Below, in pieces: positions 55,612 through 64,000 of a stretch of DNA of 64,000 bases. Both the position numbers and the translations under genes were made by a program. Below the pieces are notes generated by a model, which saw only the letters and a program-made list of their open reading frames with translations, was not told the origin of the DNA and ran no database searches. Position 1 is the first letter of the stretch. Each line of letters opens with the position of its first letter. The stretch is from Legionella quateirensis (GTDB lineage: Bacteria > Pseudomonadota > Gammaproteobacteria > Legionellales > Legionellaceae): NCBI RefSeq assembly GCF_001467955.1, contig NZ_LNYR01000012.1, positions 308,868 through 372,867 on the forward strand. The letters run 5' to 3'.

Positions 55612-55639
55612 TTGACGACGTCAAAATACCTGATATACT
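55612..55639 (+). promoter_or_regulatory. Promoter of the tRNA-Ser/tRNA-Arg pair
   Basis: TTGACG (55612-55617), a 16-base spacer and TATACT (55634-55639) with a TGA just before it. The first tRNA begins 15 bases later. Confidence 0.7.
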
Positions 55640-55654
55640 CCGCAACCATTGATT

Positions 55655-55744
55655 GGAGAGATGGCCGAGTGGTCGAAGGCGCTCCCCTGCTAAGGGAGTA
55701 TGGGAGAAATCCCATCGAGGGTTCGAATCCCTCTCTCTCCGCCA
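55655..55744 (+). tRNA. tRNA-Ser (anticodon GCT)
   Basis: Acceptor stem GGAGAGA pairs with TCTCTCC. The anticodon stem CTCCC/GGGAG encloses CTGCTAA, anticodon GCT. There is a long variable arm (TATGGGAG...CCCATCGA) typical of serine tRNAs, T-arm GGGTTCGAATCCC, discriminator G and an encoded CCA. Confidence 0.97.
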
Positions 55745-55750
55745 ATCAAC

Positions 55751-55827
55751 GCGCCCGTAGCTCAGTTGGATAGAGTATTTGGCTACGAACCAAAGGGTCG
55801 GAGGTTCGAATCCTTCCGGGCGCGCCA
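55751..55827 (+). tRNA. tRNA-Arg (anticodon ACG)
   Basis: Acceptor stem GCGCCCG pairs with CGGGCGC. D-arm AGCTCAGTTGGATAGAGT; anticodon stem TTTGG/CCAAA around CTACGAA, anticodon ACG; T-arm GGAGGTTCGAATCCTTCC; encoded CCA. It begins six bases after the tRNA-Ser CCA, so both come from one transcript. Confidence 0.97.
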
Positions 55828-55838
55828 TTACTAAATAA

Positions 55839-55931
55839 GTAATCAAATCCCAATCGAAAACCCACTGCACAAGAATAAAACTTCATTTCCCGGAAGGGTT
55901 CGAACCGAAGAGGTTCGACAAAATACGAAGC
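55839..55931 (+). repeat. 93-bp direct repeat, copy 1, next to tRNA-Arg
   Basis: Begins GTAATCAAATCCCAATCGAA and ends GACAAAATACGAAGC. Nearly identical to 56061-56153 (offset 222 bp). It contains CCCGGAAGGGTTCGAACC, the reverse complement of a tRNA-Arg-like T-arm (GGTTCGAACCCTTCCGGG against GGTTCGAATCCTTCCGGG in the tRNA, 17 of 18). Confidence 0.9.
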
Positions 55932-56060
55932 GTAGAGCGCAAAGCGCGGCGAAGTATTTTGGACGCGCTTTAGCGCCGCAAATCGGTGAAGAATGAGCGA
56001 AAGCGAATGACGAATCTATCCTTACTCATCAAGTGGCACTCCATCACTTATTGGCACTCT
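55932..56060. other. Spacer between the two 93-bp direct repeats
   Basis: It is richer in G and C than its surroundings, with short self-complementary runs (GAGCGCAAAGCGCGGCG, GCGCTTTAGCGCCGC). No ORF or tRNA is present. Beyond copy 2, 56154-56330 also holds no gene. Confidence 0.5.
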
Positions 56061-56153
56061 GTAATCAAATCCCAATCGAAAACCTACTAAACAAGAATAA
56101 AACTTCATTTCCCGGAAGGGTTCGAACCGAAGAGGTTCGACAAAATGCGAAGC
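56061..56153 (+). repeat. 93-bp direct repeat, copy 2
   Basis: Same sequence as copy 1 apart from a few substitutions (CCTACTAA for CCCACTGC, ATGC for ATAC). Same inverted T-arm segment. Confidence 0.9.
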
Positions 56154-56334
56154 TAGGTACTGAAAGTAAAACAATAAAAGAATCAAGATCTCAATTTGAA
56201 TATAACTAAAATGTTCTGAAGCATATATAGTTCATTGCCAGTTTGGGCTGGATATGCGGTAAAAACCAACTCGCTGCAACTCACTTGACTGTTGAAACAT
56301 TATCAACAAGAAACATCAACATAATGTTTTAAAA

Positions 56335-56374
56335 TTGAGTTGCATAGTTAAATTAGTATATTAAAATATACTAA
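56335..56374 (+). promoter_or_regulatory. Promoter and palindromic operator of the ArsR-family gene
   Basis: TTAGTATA-TTAAAA-TATACTAA (56353-56374) is a perfect 22-base palindrome. It overlaps the predicted -10 TATATT (56357-56362), which is 16 bases after TTGAGT (56335-56340). Position and symmetry fit an autorepression site for the homodimeric regulator encoded 23 bases further on. Confidence 0.75.
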
Positions 56375-56396
56375 TATGCATACACAGGAACTTACT

Positions 56397-56786
56397 ATGC
56401 CCTCTAGAAAACTAATTTCAGAAAAAATGGCAGAGTTTTTAAGCGCTATAGCACATCAACACCGGATAAGAATTATCGAGGAATTGCATACAGGTGAACA
56501 TAATGTCAATAGCCTACAAGCCATTTTGGGAACAAGTCACTCTGTTGTATCACAACATCTATCCACACTTAGAGCGCATAAAGTAGTCAAACAGCGCAAA
56601 GAAGGTAACCTGGTGTTTTATCAATTGGCTCAACCAGAATTGGCAGATTGGCTCCTTCAAGGGCTAGCTTATCTTGAAGGTGGATTACAATCTGATGAAA
56701 CCATTCGTTCAGCAGTTAAGGAGGTTAAAACCATTTGGAGCCATACCCCAGATGCCCTTTATAAGGATAGTGAATCACATCCATAA
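56397..56786 (+). CDS. ArsR/SmtB-family transcriptional regulator
   Basis: 129 aa from the ATG at 56397, which has AGGA seven bases upstream; an ATG seven codons earlier lies next to the operator and lacks a binding site. The winged helix is clear: LSAIAHQHRIRIIEELHTGE, LQAILGTSHSVVSQHLSTLR, HKVVKQRKEGNLVFYQL. The subgroup resembles BigR/YgaV-type repressors, but there is no cysteine in the protein, so thiol or As/Cd sensing through Cys ligands is not possible. A carbonic anhydrase and an RND efflux operon lie downstream. The signal sensed is unknown. Confidence 0.9.
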   Translation: MPSRKLISEKMAEFLSAIAHQHRIRIIEELHTGEHNVNSLQAILGTSHSVVSQHLSTLRAHKVVKQRKEGNLVFYQLAQPELADWLLQGLAYLEGGLQSDETIRSAVKEVKTIWSHTPDALYKDSESHP

Positions 56787-56949
56787 AATTAGATACTTCA
56801 AACTCTAAAAAATGTTCAATTAACGTTAAACAAGAACTATGTGGGAGATTTGATACGTTCAAAGAACACAAACCTGAACAATAGTTCTGTTATAACTATT
56901 GATTTTATTGAACCCAGCTAACACTCAAGCCGTATACGGAGAATGAACA

Positions 56950-57606
56950 ATGAAAACATTAACTAAAGAGATGCAAGAAGCTATTACCCCTCAACTTGCA
57001 TTGCATTTATTACAAGAAGGTAACAAAAGATTTATAAATAACTTAAAAGTTAATCGTAACCTGTTGCAACAAGCTAATGATACCTCTGATGGACAGCATC
57101 CCTTTGCAATCATTTTGAGCTGTATTGATTCACGAACCTCAGTTGAGCTGATTTTTGACCAGGGTTTAGGTGACGTATTTAGCGTACGCATAGCGGGAAC
57201 GATTATCAACGAAGATATTTTAGGCAGTATGGAATTTGCCTGCAAAGTAGCCGGAGCTAAGATTATTGTGGTTTTAGGTCATACAAAATGCGGAGCGATA
57301 AAAGGCGCATGTGATCACATAGAAATGGGCAATCTGACCGCTCTGTTAACTAAAATCCAACCTGCAGTTAGTGCTGAAAAAACAGTAGTGGAGAACCGGA
57401 CTTCAAGTAACGAGGAGTTTGTGGAAAAGGTTACAACAATCAATGTACACAAAACTGTACATGCGGTTATGGAGCGCAGCCCTATATTAAAAGAACTAAT
57501 TGAAACTGGCGCCTGTGGAATCATTGGTGGCAATCACGATATCTCGACTGGTGAGGTGGAGTTTTTTCAAGATACTAAATTCGGTTTCATTGAGACTACA
57601 CCTTAA
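56950..57606 (+). CDS. Beta-class carbonic anhydrase
   Basis: 218 aa. Zinc ligands and active-site residues are C58-x-D60-x-R62 (LSCIDSRTSVE) and H111-x2-C114 (LGHTKCGAIKGA). FSVRIAGTIINEDILGSMEF is also typical. The enzyme interconverts CO2 and bicarbonate in the cytoplasm. It follows the ArsR gene by about 160 bases and may share its control, though an independent promoter is possible. A small ACTGTC/GACAGT hairpin lies downstream. Confidence 0.93.
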   Translation: MKTLTKEMQEAITPQLALHLLQEGNKRFINNLKVNRNLLQQANDTSDGQHPFAIILSCIDSRTSVELIFDQGLGDVFSVRIAGTIINEDILGSMEFACKVAGAKIIVVLGHTKCGAIKGACDHIEMGNLTALLTKIQPAVSAEKTVVENRTSSNEEFVEKVTTINVHKTVHAVMERSPILKELIETGACGIIGGNHDISTGEVEFFQDTKFGFIETTP

Positions 57607-57836
57607 GTGTCCAAACCTTCTGAGAATGCCATATCGATTAGATCAAAACTGTCGATGTTAAGACAGTGGTAAAAATAAGTTTTTTGAATTAGAGACAAAT
57701 CAAAATTCAGTGATGAAAATGACTTGTTCCCAGGAACATTCATCGTTATTATCTATCTAATAAATGACTTTAACCACAAACTGTCACCAGTTGAATTAGG
57801 CAGCAGCCATCATTATATAGGGAAATTCAGGAACTT

Positions 57837-59390
57837 ATGTTGAGGACTCTAACAGTAATCATTTGCTTTTTACTTAGTTCCTGTATGGTTGGACCTAATT
57901 ATAAAGAGCCTCAAAAAAAGATTGCCGATCATTGGCTGCAAAATAACCCTGCACTAAAACAAACCCCTATTCAAAATGCGAACTGGTGGAAGGTGTTTCA
58001 TGATCAGACTTTGACTTCGTTAATTCAGAAAGGGTACAGAAACAATCTGTCATTGCAAATAGCAGGAGTACGCGTATTACAAGCCAGAGCGCAACTCGCT
58101 CAATCAGTCGGTGAGCTGTATCCTCAACAACAAGTTCTGAATGGGAGTTATACCTACTGGCGAATTGGTGGCAGCCAATTGCAATCTATTTTACCTCCCG
58201 ATTTCCTGACTGCTTCACTGGGTTTTTCTGCAAGTTGGGAACTTGATTTTTGGGGAAAATACCGCAGAGCCATACTCTCTAATGATGCAGCTTTCCTGGC
58301 TTCGCTCGCCGCTTATGATCAAGCCCTAGTGACTCTTACAGCAGATATTGCCAGTACCTTCATCAATATCCGTACTCAGGAAGAGTTGATTCGAATAACC
58401 AAAACAAACATCCAGGTGCAGACATCAAGTCTACGAATTGCAAAATCACGGTATAAAGGAGGACAAACGAGTTTACTGGATGTCGAACAAGCCGAGACAG
58501 AGCTGGCTGAAACACAATCAAAACTTCCACAATACGTCAGTCAATTACAGCATCAAAAAGACAATCTGGGAGTTTTATTGGGAACAACTCCGAATGAGGT
58601 AGATGCTCTGCTTCAAAAAAGCCATGGAATTCCTAAAGCGTCTTCCAAAGTTGCTGTGGGCATACCCAAAGAAGCAGTTGCACGCAGACCTGATATTTAT
58701 CAAGCCAGAATGGAGGCTATTGCTCAATCAGAGGCTATAGGAGCAATCAAAGCCAACCTCTTCCCTTCTTTATCACTAAACGGTACTTTTTCATTTTCTT
58801 CCAACAATATTGGCAGCTCTTCAATAAGCGATCTGTTTAACTGGTCCAATCGAATGATTACCGCAGGTCCTTCAGTTGTCTGGCCATTCTTGAATTACGG
58901 ACAAATTACAAACTCTGTACGAGTTCAGGATGCTGTATTTCAACAGTCCTTATTAAACTACCTGAACCTCGTACTTAAGGTTCAACAGGAAGTACAGGAT
59001 AACATTACCCAATACATTGAATCGCAAAAAACAGAATATTTACTTTCAAGAGCGAATAGCTCAGCAATCAGATCTACCAAATTAGCTATTGTTCGTTATA
59101 AAGAGGGAGAATCTGATTACACCACAGTCTTGAATGCGGAGCAGCAGCAACTTCGTGTTCAGACATCATTAACCAATGCTAAAGGTGATGTGTCTCAATC
59201 TTTGGTAGCACTTTATCGTTCTCTCGGCGGAGGCTGGCAAATACGAAATGGTAATGATATTGTTTCAAATCAGGTAAAAAATGAAATGGCTGAACGAACC
59301 AATTGGGGTAGTTTGTTAAAACAATCGAATCACCAAAAGCCAGCTACAAACAAGCAAAGAATAAAACAACTTTATCTACCAACCTGGTAA
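57837..59390 (+). CDS. RND efflux outer-membrane lipoprotein (NodT/OprM family)
   Basis: 517 aa. The lipoprotein signal MLRTLTVIICFLLSSC has its lipobox Cys at residue 16, followed by MVGPNYKEP, the standard NodT start. Two OEP repeats follow, with NLSLQIAGVRVLQARAQLAQ, SWELDFWGKYRRAI, VARRPDIYQARMEAIAQSEA and VVWPFLNYGQITNSV as hallmarks. It forms the outer-membrane channel of the tripartite pump. Its stop overlaps the adaptor gene start by one base. Confidence 0.93.
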   Translation: MLRTLTVIICFLLSSCMVGPNYKEPQKKIADHWLQNNPALKQTPIQNANWWKVFHDQTLTSLIQKGYRNNLSLQIAGVRVLQARAQLAQSVGELYPQQQVLNGSYTYWRIGGSQLQSILPPDFLTASLGFSASWELDFWGKYRRAILSNDAAFLASLAAYDQALVTLTADIASTFINIRTQEELIRITKTNIQVQTSSLRIAKSRYKGGQTSLLDVEQAETELAETQSKLPQYVSQLQHQKDNLGVLLGTTPNEVDALLQKSHGIPKASSKVAVGIPKEAVARRPDIYQARMEAIAQSEAIGAIKANLFPSLSLNGTFSFSSNNIGSSSISDLFNWSNRMITAGPSVVWPFLNYGQITNSVRVQDAVFQQSLLNYLNLVLKVQQEVQDNITQYIESQKTEYLLSRANSSAIRSTKLAIVRYKEGESDYTTVLNAEQQQLRVQTSLTNAKGDVSQSLVALYRSLGGGWQIRNGNDIVSNQVKNEMAERTNWGSLLKQSNHQKPATNKQRIKQLYLPTW

Positions 59391-60547
59391 TGTTTATGAA
59401 TTCAGATAAAAAAACTCAACTTATAAAAAGAGCAGCAATTGCGGTTGCAATACTGTTCGTAATTTACATGTTGACACATCAACATAATAAAAGTGCCAAA
59501 CCCGGGCTTCCTCCGCCAGTTGTTGCCATCCAGAAACCCAAACTAATGGAAGTCACCGAATACATCACTCAAACGGGAAACACCGTTGCCTATAACTCGG
59601 TAGATTTGGTTGCACGAGTCGAGGGCTATTTAGACTCACAGAAGTTTGTCGACGGTTCATTTGTTAAAAAAGGACAAGAACTATTTGTCATAGAACCTGA
59701 GCCTTATTATGAACAGCTAAAGGCCGCTGAAGCTACAGTGGCTGCACAAAAAGCGGCCTATGCGTTTGCCAAAACAGAATACGAACGTCAGCAACTCATG
59801 TATAAGCAAAATGCCACTTCTTTAAAAAGTGTTGAAAAATGGGCATCCAAAAAAGATGAAGTGAAAGCAGAAATTGATAAGGCTGAGGCCAACGCCAAAA
59901 TTGCAGCGATTAATTACAGCTATACCCATGTGAATGCGCCATTTGATGGTCGCATTGGGCGTCATTTAGTCGATCCCGGAAACCTTGTCGGGAATGGAAC
60001 AGCTACTGAGCTCGCGACTATCGAACAGATTAAGCCTATATATGTATATATTTATCTTAATGAATTAGATTTAATCAAAATAAGAACAGCCGCAAGAAAG
60101 AAGGGATATAACTCTACTGACATTACTCAAATTCCAGTTTTTGTAGGTCTGCAATCTGAGACCGATTTTCCCCATAAAGGCAGTATGGATTTTGTGAATA
60201 CCGGTTTGAACTCTTCAACAGGTACAATGGAATTCAGAGCTTTATTAGCTAATGACCAATTTGAACTGGTTCCAGGACTTTTTGTTAAAGTGCGGATTCC
60301 CATTTCCCAACCGTCTAAGAAATTAACCGTACCGGATACTTCAGTCCAATACGATCAAATAGGCCCCTACCTGCTGGTGGTAGATAAAAATAATAATGTA
60401 GTGCTGAAACGGGTGGTTATTGGTAGTTTAAATAACGGAATGCGCGCGATCCTTAAAGGAGTTGATGCCCAGGACAATGTCATTGTTTCAGGACTTCAAA
60501 ATGCGACACCGAGCCATCAAGTGACGCCTAAAGTGCAAAACAATTGA
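59390..60547 (+). CDS. RND efflux periplasmic adaptor (membrane fusion protein)
   Basis: 385 aa. One N-terminal membrane anchor (AAIAVAILFVIYMLTH) precedes the HlyD/AcrA layout: barrel-sandwich half (VDLVARVEGYLDSQKFVDGS FVKKGQELFVIEP), helical hairpin (about 100-165) and the second half-motif (YTHVNAPFDGRIGRHLVDPG). Then beta-barrel and membrane-proximal domains (LVPGLFVKVRIPIS, PDTSVQYDQIGPYLLVV). It links pump and channel. It starts in a TAATG overlap with the channel gene. Confidence 0.93.
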   Translation: MFMNSDKKTQLIKRAAIAVAILFVIYMLTHQHNKSAKPGLPPPVVAIQKPKLMEVTEYITQTGNTVAYNSVDLVARVEGYLDSQKFVDGSFVKKGQELFVIEPEPYYEQLKAAEATVAAQKAAYAFAKTEYERQQLMYKQNATSLKSVEKWASKKDEVKAEIDKAEANAKIAAINYSYTHVNAPFDGRIGRHLVDPGNLVGNGTATELATIEQIKPIYVYIYLNELDLIKIRTAARKKGYNSTDITQIPVFVGLQSETDFPHKGSMDFVNTGLNSSTGTMEFRALLANDQFELVPGLFVKVRIPISQPSKKLTVPDTSVQYDQIGPYLLVVDKNNNVVLKRVVIGSLNNGMRAILKGVDAQDNVIVSGLQNATPSHQVTPKVQNN

Positions 60548-60628
60548 TCTAATTAAAATAACCGGATTTGATAAAATCACATTATCCTTTTTTATCACCA
60601 GGGTTATACAGGGAGAGTAGCAACATAA

Positions 60629-63600
60629 ATGATATCGAAATTTTTCATAGAACGTCCTGTCCTGGCGAATGTAATTGCTCTCTTCCTTGTTTTTATAGGA
60701 TTAATTGCGATTTATGTTTTACCGGTATCTCAATACCCCGCTATAGTTCCACCAACTATTCAGGTGACTACAAATTATCCAGGTGCGGACGCGAAAACAC
60801 TGATTAGTACCGTTGCCCTGCCTATTGAACAGCAAGTCAATGGCGTGGAAGATATGCTGTATATGCAATCAACCAGTACTAATAGTGGTAATTATAATCT
60901 CATCGTAACCTTCGCGATTGGAACAGACCTTAATTACGCCCAGGTGCTTGTTCAGAACAGGGTACAAGCGGCGATGGCCCAACTACCGGAAGCCGTACAA
61001 AAGCAAGGGGTACTTGTTCAACAGAAGTCCACAGCCATTCTGCAATTCATTACTTTAACCTCACAGAATAATGAATATGATGGTGTTTTTCTTGACAGCT
61101 ATGCTGAAATTAATATGCAGGATGAATTGTCACGATTACCAGGCGTTGGAAATGTTCTGGTCTTTGGATCTGGAAGTTATGCAATGCGTATCTGGCTTGA
61201 TCCAGGAAAAATGCAGGCATACTCCCTTAATCCAAGTGATGTTATCAATGCGATAAGTTATCAAAACAAAGAAGTATCAGCCGGTCAGCTGGGAGCTCCT
61301 CCAACTGTGGGAGACCAATCCTATCAATTCACAGTGAACGTTCCTGGTCAGCTCGCTGATCCCAATCAATTTGCCAACATTATTATCAAAACCATATCAA
61401 CCGCCCCAGATGTTAACGCGTCGGCAAGCAGTACTGCTCAGATAGTACGGATACGGGATGTGGGACGAGTTGAATTAGGTTCATCCAGTTACAGTCAGCT
61501 TGCAAAATTTAACGGTAAACCCACCGCTGCTATTGGTATTTATCAATTACCCGGCGCCAATGCTCTTGAGGTTGCCAGTGAAGTGAGAAAAACCGTAGAA
61601 AAAATGGCTAAAAAATTCCCCCCGGGTTTACAATATGATATTCCCTTCGATACAACCATGTTTGTCAAGGCATCCATTACCGAGGTTTATAAAACGCTCA
61701 TCGAAGCAGGCATACTTGTTTTACTGGTAATAGTTGTGTTCTTACAGAATTTTCGCGCAACCCTGGTACCAGCAACAACAGTACCAGTTACTATTATTGG
61801 TACCTTTTTCGCCTTATTATTATTGGGATACACAATCAACTTGTTGACGCTTTTTGGACTGGTACTCGCGATAGGTATTGTCGTAGATGATGCCATTGTC
61901 ATTGTTGAAGGAGTTACGCAACATATAGAAAATGGAGTCCCTCCGAAAGAAGCATCAATAAAAGCCATGAAAGAGCTTTTTGGCCCAATTCTGGGCATAA
62001 CCATGGTTCTTATGGCAGTCTTTGTCCCCGCAGGTTTTATGCCGGGTTTGACTGGAGCCATGTATGCTCAGTTTGCTCTGGTAATCGCGGCAACAGCATT
62101 TATCAGTGCTATCAATGCAATGACCCTGAAACCCACTCAATGTGCTCTATGGCTAAAACCTGTAGATACATCGAAACCTAAAAATATTGTTTTTAGAACA
62201 TTTGATCGAATTTACAATCCTTTAGAGGCTGCCTATCTAAAATTTATTAATCGATTGGTACATCATAGTGGCCCTGTTTGCCTGATTGGAGCCCTTTTAG
62301 TAGCCTTGGCAATTTTTGGTTTGACGCGTATACCGACTGGCTTCATTCCTATCGAAGACCAAGGATACCTCGTGTTAAGTGTGCAATTACCCGATGGAGC
62401 CAGTCTGGGTCGTACAGATGCAGTGTTGAACGAATTGACAAAGAAAATTTCACATATTGATGGCATTGAAAATGTAATCGCAATTGATGGTATCTCCCTA
62501 CTGGATAACAATTCCAGCCTAGCAAATTCAGGTGTTATGTATCTGATATTTAAAGATTGGAGTTTACGAGGAAAATCGGAGAACCTTTTAGCACTTTACA
62601 CCAAACTCAATGCGATTGCCAAAGAAACACTGGATGCAAAAGTAATGGTCGTGATACCGCCCTCTATCCAAGGATTAGGACTTTCAGGTGGGTTTCAGAT
62701 GCAGATTGAATTGCAAGATGGCACTTTTGATTATAACAAGCTTCAACAGGTTACTGACAGCTTTATCAATTACGGCGTCCAAGAACCTCAGATGCAAAAT
62801 CTTATGACTTCTTTTCGCTCTAATGTACCACAGGTTTCAGCCCCTATTAATCGTACCAAGGCTGAGGCTTTGGGGGTTCATGTAGGTGACGCGTTTGATA
62901 CATTACAAACTTATTTAGGTTCCTCTTATGTAAATCTTTTTACAAAATTTGGTCAGGTATTTCCAGTTTATGTTCAAGCTGATGCCGCTTCACGAGGTAC
63001 AGCCGAAAATCTGAGAAATTATTATGTAAAAAATGAGGCCGGATCTATGGTCTCATTAGGAACATTAACGGACGTATCTCCAGCCGTAGGGCCTGCGATC
63101 ATTTCATTATACAACCTATATCCTTCAAGCAACATTAATGGGATTGCGGCAAAAGGTTTCAGCTCAGGGCAAGGAATTCAAACCATGGAACAGATCGCAA
63201 AGGAACAACTGCCACCGGGCATGTCTTATGAATGGACCAGTACTGCATATCAGGAAAAAATAGCAGGAAACATGAGCTATTTTATTTTTGCCTTATCATT
63301 GGTTCTTGTTTATTTAATCCTTTCTGGCCAATATGAAAACTGGCTCATACCCACCTCTATCATTTTAAGTGTACCACTCACATTGATTGGAACCGTATTG
63401 GCTTTATCCAGTCTCGGTATGGATAACAATATGTACACCCAAATAGGCTTATTGCTCTTAATTGCTCTCGCAACCAAAAACGCGATATTGATTGTAGAAG
63501 TAGCTCACGAACAGCGCCAAATCCATCATAAATCCATATTTGAATCTGCGGTTCTTGGAGCTAAAACTCGCTTTCGCCCCATTTTAATGACCTCTTTTGC

Positions 63601-63841
63601 CTTCATAATGGGGGTAATGCCCTTGGTATTTGCTACTGGCGCTGGAGCAAATGCGAGGAAATCTATCGGAATTGCTGTATCGAGTGGAATGATCGCGTCA
63701 ACTTGCCTTGCAGTGGTTTTCGTTCCAGTTTTTTATGTGTTGTTGGAAAGCTGGCAAGAAAAAAGAAAAGAAACAAAATTAAAAAAAACAGGCCATGCTG
63801 TGAACAATAAATCAGATCCATCTGATTCAATTGATCAATAA
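60629..63841 (+). CDS. RND efflux pump, HAE1 (AcrB/MexB) family
   Basis: 1070 aa with twelve transmembrane helices and two large periplasmic loops. MISKFFIERPVLANVIALFL is the standard N terminus. The proton-relay aspartates lie in GIVVDDAIVIVEG (helix 4), and the matching lysine in LIALATKNAILIVEVAHEQ (helix 10). RFRPILMTSFAFIMGVMPLV closes the second half. It exports hydrophobic drugs or metabolites using the proton gradient. All three pump parts are present and intact; the substrate cannot be read from sequence. Confidence 0.95.
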   Translation: MISKFFIERPVLANVIALFLVFIGLIAIYVLPVSQYPAIVPPTIQVTTNYPGADAKTLISTVALPIEQQVNGVEDMLYMQSTSTNSGNYNLIVTFAIGTDLNYAQVLVQNRVQAAMAQLPEAVQKQGVLVQQKSTAILQFITLTSQNNEYDGVFLDSYAEINMQDELSRLPGVGNVLVFGSGSYAMRIWLDPGKMQAYSLNPSDVINAISYQNKEVSAGQLGAPPTVGDQSYQFTVNVPGQLADPNQFANIIIKTISTAPDVNASASSTAQIVRIRDVGRVELGSSSYSQLAKFNGKPTAAIGIYQLPGANALEVASEVRKTVEKMAKKFPPGLQYDIPFDTTMFVKASITEVYKTLIEAGILVLLVIVVFLQNFRATLVPATTVPVTIIGTFFALLLLGYTINLLTLFGLVLAIGIVVDDAIVIVEGVTQHIENGVPPKEASIKAMKELFGPILGITMVLMAVFVPAGFMPGLTGAMYAQFALVIAATAFISAINAMTLKPTQCALWLKPVDTSKPKNIVFRTFDRIYNPLEAAYLKFINRLVHHSGPVCLIGALLVALAIFGLTRIPTGFIPIEDQGYLVLSVQLPDGASLGRTDAVLNELTKKISHIDGIENVIAIDGISLLDNNSSLANSGVMYLIFKDWSLRGKSENLLALYTKLNAIAKETLDAKVMVVIPPSIQGLGLSGGFQMQIELQDGTFDYNKLQQVTDSFINYGVQEPQMQNLMTSFRSNVPQVSAPINRTKAEALGVHVGDAFDTLQTYLGSSYVNLFTKFGQVFPVYVQADAASRGTAENLRNYYVKNEAGSMVSLGTLTDVSPAVGPAIISLYNLYPSSNINGIAAKGFSSGQGIQTMEQIAKEQLPPGMSYEWTSTAYQEKIAGNMSYFIFALSLVLVYLILSGQYENWLIPTSIILSVPLTLIGTVLALSSLGMDNNMYTQIGLLLLIALATKNAILIVEVAHEQRQIHHKSIFESAVLGAKTRFRPILMTSFAFIMGVMPLVFATGAGANARKSIGIAVSSGMIASTCLAVVFVPVFYVLLESWQEKRKETKLKKTGHAVNNKSDPSDSIDQ

Positions 63842-63912
63842 TAGGAGCGATCTGAGCCCTGAGTAATATAACACCGAACATTAATTTAGGTCTTAATGGT
63901 CATATAAACCCC

Positions 63913-63997
63913 CGTCTTTGCGAACGAAGTGAAGTAATCCAGAATACAGTTCCAATAAGGCTCAGTTCTGGATTGCTTCGCGTTGCTCGCAAAGACG
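63913..63997. repeat. Palindromic intergenic repeat family B
   Basis: Left arm CGTCTTTGCGAACGAAGTGA then AGTAATCCAGAA; right arm TTCTGGATTGCTTCGCGTTG then CTCGCAAAGACG. The arms pair over about 32 bases with roughly six mismatches around a 21-base loop. It lies downstream of the efflux operon. Confidence 0.9.
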
Positions 63998-64000
63998 AGT

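Noticed and set aside
55491..55870. Minus-strand ORFs with RERDSNPR / MARPEGFEPPTLW sequences
   Set aside because: These are antisense translations of the tRNA-Ser and tRNA-Arg genes, a well-known false protein pattern.

Overview
This window is an AT-rich chromosome segment from a gammaproteobacterium, almost certainly a Legionella species. The evidence is the gene families (phosphatidylcholine synthase, a giant NAD-glutamate dehydrogenase, an EnhA-like L,D-transpeptidase, an extra CsrA paralogue, several large orphan proteins that look like Dot/Icm effectors), the low GC content, and a near-consensus PmrA box in front of a giant gene. No Dot/Icm structural gene, rRNA, CRISPR array or prophage is present.

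Layout. 1-1728: a NudL-like NUDIX hydrolase (cut by the window edge) and pabB. 1829-3514: an orphan effector-like protein. 3569-4268: a tandem array of exactly 106-bp units. 4371-7529: a three-gene 2-oxoacid dehydrogenase operon (E1alpha, E1beta, E2). 7883-17293: the most unusual locus, a 2930-residue protein that joins a Ulp1/C48-type cysteine protease domain to a SecA-like DEAD motor. It is preceded by a PmrA-type box and followed by a small ankyrin-like ORF. 17301-21419: a Tn3-family transposon with intact 40-bp terminal repeats, a decayed tnpA and tnpR, and an intact serine-hydrolase passenger. 21589-28092 (minus strand): ruvB-ybgC-tolQ-tolR-tolA-tolB, then an S1/P1 nuclease where pal would be expected, plus a secreted chorismate-lyase-like protein upstream of ruvB.

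28256-28660: a second tandem array (82-bp period). 28759-33225: a 2-hydroxyacid dehydrogenase, a methyltransferase, an ECF sigma factor, and the conserved ygfX-sdhE / ygfZ divergent cluster. 33732-41172 (minus): cytochrome b561, GDH-180, an L,D-transpeptidase and a YneI-like aldehyde dehydrogenase. 41367-43782: phosphatidylcholine synthase, two small envelope proteins and a thioredoxin-fold protein. 43826-44210: a third tandem array (99-bp period). 44298-46352: a 684-residue effector candidate. 46585-48542: rpsF-rpsR-DUF2232-rplI. 48876-49970: a divergent CsrA and a PAP2 phosphatase.

50127-55572: an EnhA-like L,D-transpeptidase, the two subunits of a fatty-acid beta-oxidation complex, and an orphan ORF. 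55655-55827: tRNA-Ser(GCT) and tRNA-Arg(ACG), followed by a 93-bp direct repeat that carries an inverted tRNA T-arm sequence. 56353-63841: an ArsR-type repressor with a palindromic operator on its own -10 box, a beta-carbonic anhydrase, and a complete RND efflux operon (outer-membrane factor, adaptor, pump).

Two families of palindromic intergenic repeats (A: GTCATC...GATGAC; B: CGTCTTTGCG...CGCAAAGACG) recur through the window, and family A has been amplified into three arrays with different fixed periods. All functional assignments come from reading motifs by eye; no database search was run.
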